64,000 bases of DNA from Phenylobacterium sp. (GTDB lineage Bacteria > Pseudomonadota > Alphaproteobacteria > Caulobacterales > Caulobacteraceae), in assembly GCA_004799545.1 (NCBI GenBank), contig SSMU01000016.1, forward strand, positions 1 through 64,000. The letters are read 5' to 3'. The notes beneath the pieces are model-generated. The model did not search any database and was not told the DNA's origin. It saw only the letters and a list, made by a program, of their open reading frames with translations. The translations under genes and the position numbers were made by a program. This document shows positions 61,927 to 64,000 of this stretch, piece after piece. Positions within the stretch are counted from its first letter, which is position 1; each line of letters begins with the position of its first letter.

Positions 61927-61937
61927 ATGTCTGAGTA
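61927..61937. promoter_or_regulatory. Arabinose operator site 7
   Basis: ATGTCTGAGTA, ten of eleven bases as site 3, lies 180 bp upstream of the TonB receptor start. It may act with site 6 or mark another start; no forward gene follows. Confidence 0.5.
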
Positions 61938-62321
61938 AATTACGTTTAGGTGCGACGCTTCGGCCACTGTGGCCTCACGGCCGCAGAGAGCAGCGCCGTG
62001 ATGGAAGGCCCGGGGGAGGCCTATCGTGAACCCGCGCGCCCGACGCATCGTGGGAAGACCCGGGGCGTGGCGCCCCGGAAAGGCGCGCCGCCCGCGCCAG
62101 GCGCGGAATCACCTACTTGACGAGTAGGAATTGCAATCCAGATCCTCTTAGGGCCCTGTTGGAGCGCGTCCGCGGCGGCCGGGCCCTGGCCGAGGTCGCG
62201 AAGGTCTTTCCACAACTCACCGAACAGGCCCTGGGGTCTTAGCGGAGTCCAGACCACCGCACTGCAAGCGTCTTAGCCTTGCGATTGGAAGAGAAGCTCC
62301 CCCAGTTCTCGGACGCCGCGC

Positions 62322-62348
62322 TGGTGGGCCCGGCAGGACTTGAACTGC
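62322..62348 (-). other. tRNA 3'-end-like fragment
   Basis: On the reverse strand GCAGTTCAAGTCCTGCC is followed by GGGCCCACCA, which looks like a T-arm, acceptor strand and CCA end. The T-stem does not pair fully and no matching 5' acceptor (GGGCCCG) lies 60-80 bases upstream, so no working tRNA is present. It may be a remnant of a tRNA or of an integration site. Confidence 0.4.
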
Positions 62349-62433
62349 AGAGGAGAAACCCGAGTTAACTGGGGCGGATACCAACATCCGTACCAACAGG
62401 GATGCGCGTGATCTCTCCCCCACGCGCTAGCCG

Positions 62434-62958
62434 CTATTTTTCTTCGACGCCGTTGACCTCTTTCGAGCGCGAATAGGCCAGTCCCGGCTCAAGCTGCGAC
62501 ATCAGGACGATGTTGCCGTTGGGGTCGTAGACGCATCCGACGGAGAGGATCCCGGCCGCGGCGAACGAGGTGTTGGGCTCGGGCGCTGTCGTCTTATACC
62601 CCTTGGCCTGGAGCGCCTTCATGGCGCCCGCCACATTGGTGGTGCGGAAGGCAAGGACCCGCGGGACGGTGTTCAGCGAGGGCTCGGGGAACGAGGCCTC
62701 GGGCACCGTCCATTCGAAGATGTCCAGCATCGGGCCCTCCGGCGGCATGTGGCCCGGCAGCCCCATGAGGGTCCCGCCCTTGCCCTTGGCGTCAGGCGTC
62801 ATGCCGAAGATCGCCATGCCTCCGGGCGGCCACTTCATGTTGCGACGGTCGCTGAGGATCACGAAGCCGAGATCCTGGTAGAACTTGACCGTCTCGTCGA
62901 TGTCCTTGGCGTTGATGATCGTGTGGTAGAAGCGATCCAGGGACCAGTCTTCGGACAT
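62434..62958 (-). CDS. VOC-family (glyoxalase-like) protein, long form
   Basis: A 174-residue protein: LDRFYHTIINAKDIDETVKFYQDLGF at the N-terminus, KWPPGGMAIFGM and LMGLPGHMPPEGPMLDIFEWTVPE in the middle, and VYDPNGNIVLMSQLEPG at the end, the VOC pattern. The His, Glu and Glu-like positions suggest a metal-dependent enzyme; substrate unknown. The ATG at 62958 has GGAGGAGG at good spacing. It follows the luciferase-like monooxygenase gene on the same strand, 215 bp away, so the two may form a degradative unit. Confidence 0.88.
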   Translation of the reverse strand: MSEDWSLDRFYHTIINAKDIDETVKFYQDLGFVILSDRRNMKWPPGGMAIFGMTPDAKGKGGTLMGLPGHMPPEGPMLDIFEWTVPEASFPEPSLNTVPRVLAFRTTNVAGAMKALQAKGYKTTAPEPNTSFAAAGILSVGCVYDPNGNIVLMSQLEPGLAYSRSKEVNGVEEK

Positions 62959-62989
62959 TCGTTCCTCCTCCAATATTTTCAGCTCTTCT

Positions 62990-63008
62990 CGTGGCGCACC
63001 GCGCCACG
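62990..63008. other. 8-bp inverted repeat hairpin
   Basis: CGTGGCGC and GCGCCACG flank a 3-base loop (ACC) between the luciferase-like gene and the VOC gene. There is no T-run on either strand, so it may be an attenuator, a binding site or chance. Confidence 0.3.
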
Positions 63009-63173
63009 GCCGGCGTCGATCAAGCTCAGTGTCCCGCCTCGCGGCCGGCGCGAAGCGGTCGCCTGGCGGGTCGGCCTTCGCTCGCGTCAGGCGAGGACAG
63101 TTCCATGGCGACCAGCCGGATGTCAAATACTGCGTTCATGTCTGCACCATAACGTCAAATCGATCGGCTGATC

Positions 63174-64000
63174 TCACGCGGCGGCCGCGGAAGCTCCCTC
63201 GAAAGCGGGCATGACATGCGCGCTGAACAGCTCCACCGACCGGATGGACTGGCGCACATCCATGTTGCCGAACGCGAACCAGGAGACGAGGTAGTTGAAG
63301 CCGTCGCGGCGGGCCTCCTCGAGCGCATAGCGGCGCACCGTCTCGGGCGAGCCGGCGCAGCCGTTGCCGATGACCTCCAGCTCTTCCCAGGTCTCCGGAT
63401 AGAGGTTGGACAGCGGCACCTTCCCGCCCTTCGCGACCCAGAGCTTGGCGAAGCTGGCGCGCCAATGGGCATAGGCCTCGGTCGCAATCGCCTTCGCCTC
63501 GGCGTCCGTGTCGGCCACCACGACGTGGCGGCTTACGCCCATCAAGGGCAGCTGCTCCGGCGCGCCTCCGACGGCGGCCCACTCCTTGCGGTAGAGGTCG
63601 GTCATCTCCTTGACCTTCTGGTCAAGGGCGAGGGTCACGACGTTGATGCCCCGCCGCGCAGCCCAGATCGTGCTCTCCGGGCTGAGGACCCCGTACCAGA
63701 GCTCGGGATGCGGCTTCTGGTGGGGCCGCACGGTCATGGGGACGTTTTCGAATTGGTGGTACTTGCCCTGGAAGGTGAGGGTCTCCGACTGCAACCCCTG
63801 CAGGAGGATATCCAAGGTCTCCAGGTAGCGTTCCTGCTGTTCCTCGGACGCCACGCCGTAGAAGCCCATCTCGATCGCCGAGGCGCCTCGGCCGACGCCC
63901 AGCATGAAGCGGCCCTCGGACATGCAGTCGAGCATGGCCACCTCTTCGATCAGGCGGAGCGGGTGGTAGAGGGGCAGCAGATAGATCAGCGGTCCGATCC
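63174..64000 (-). CDS. LLM-class flavin-dependent monooxygenase, N-terminus beyond window
   Basis: The reverse-strand frame is open to the right edge, beginning IGPLIYLLPLYHPLRLIEEVAML. DCMSEGRFMLGVGRGASAIEM follows, then GVLSPESTIWAARRGINVVTLAL and VVVADTDAEAKAIATEAYAHW, the bacterial-luciferase fold typical of alkanal and related flavin monooxygenases. At least 275 residues are visible and the N-terminal strand and start codon lie outside. It should use reduced FMN and oxygen; the substrate is unknown. An internal GTG at 63941 is not the true start, since the family sequence continues upstream. Confidence 0.92.
   Translation of the reverse strand, partial: IGPLIYLLPLYHPLRLIEEVAMLDCMSEGRFMLGVGRGASAIEMGFYGVASEEQQERYLETLDILLQGLQSETLTFQGKYHQFENVPMTVRPHQKPHPELWYGVLSPESTIWAARRGINVVTLALDQKVKEMTDLYRKEWAAVGGAPEQLPLMGVSRHVVVADTDAEAKAIATEAYAHWRASFAKLWVAKGGKVPLSNLYPETWEELEVIGNGCAGSPETVRRYALEEARRDGFNYLVSWFAFGNMDVRQSIRSVELFSAHVMPAFEGASAAAA

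Larger units (their letters stand above)
61747..62433. other. 687-bp intergenic stretch with operators, a hairpin and a tRNA-like fragment
   Basis: This gap holds operator sites 6 and 7 (61806-61816, 61927-61937), a perfect 8-bp hairpin CCGGGGCG/CGCCCCGG at 62060-62078, and at 62322-62348 a piece that resembles the 3' end of a tRNA on the reverse strand. Short reading frames here (62021-62257 and 62217-62423, reverse) have no family resemblance and are not believed. Confidence 0.6.

Noticed and set aside
1-64000. CRISPR arrays, rRNA genes, complete tRNA genes and insertion sequences
   Set aside because: No direct-repeat arrays, no rRNA-like segments, no full cloverleaf and no transposase-like protein was found.

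Overview
The window is GC-rich, tightly packed alphaproteobacterial chromosome. The gene content (many TonB-linked and secreted proteins, a DUF6356 protein, acyl-CoA dehydrogenases, an oxidative pentose route with an XylD-like dehydratase, frequent GTG/TTG starts) points to Caulobacteraceae, most likely a Caulobacter or Phenylobacterium relative. That placement is an inference from protein families. There is no rRNA, no complete tRNA, no CRISPR array and no insertion sequence. Both edges cut through genes: an acyl-CoA dehydrogenase on the left and a luciferase-like monooxygenase on the right.

Left part (1-23 kb): mostly housekeeping and lipid or amide catabolism. It holds an acyl-CoA dehydrogenase with a 20-bp perfect palindrome upstream, two secreted TonB-C proteins, an EEP-family phosphatase, a phospholipase-D-like protein, two tandem small secreted paralogues sharing an upstream DNA block, a PaaI-type thioesterase, an aspartic protease, DusA, a GH172-type (DUF2961) enzyme, an L-arabinose/D-galactose 1-dehydrogenase, an Lrp regulator, a carboxylesterase, an amidase behind a 15-G tract, two acyl-CoA dehydrogenases, two VOC proteins, a penicillin/AHL-acylase homologue, an SDR, a thiolase and free-methionine-sulfoxide reductase.

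Middle (23-38 kb): a 1300-residue autotransporter with regular cysteine-pair repeats, a DUF481 outer-membrane protein, a response regulator, an S9 peptidase, a secreted protein of unknown function, a hybrid histidine kinase beside a 2-hydroxycarboxylate transporter, and a second phospholipase-D-like protein.

Right part (37.9-61.9 kb): a coherent L-arabinoside utilisation locus. It comprises a TonB receptor with a GH43 endo-arabinanase, a GH127 beta-L-arabinofuranosidase, one exported and one cytoplasmic GH51 arabinofuranosidase, a furanose-type ABC importer (lipoprotein binding protein, double ATPase, two permeases), a second UgpC/MalFG-type ABC importer, and oxidative pentose enzymes (IlvD/Edd-type aldonate dehydratase, FAH-type 2-keto-3-deoxy-arabonate dehydratase, 2-oxoglutarate-semialdehyde dehydrogenase). 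A FadR-type GntR regulator lies in the centre. An 11-bp pseudopalindrome of the type TTGTCTGASTA, which fits the FadR-subfamily consensus TNGTNNNACNA, precedes every transcription unit of this locus. This is the strongest signal in the window. The likely sugar 1-dehydrogenase lies about 28 kb away without that operator, and no lactonase is present.
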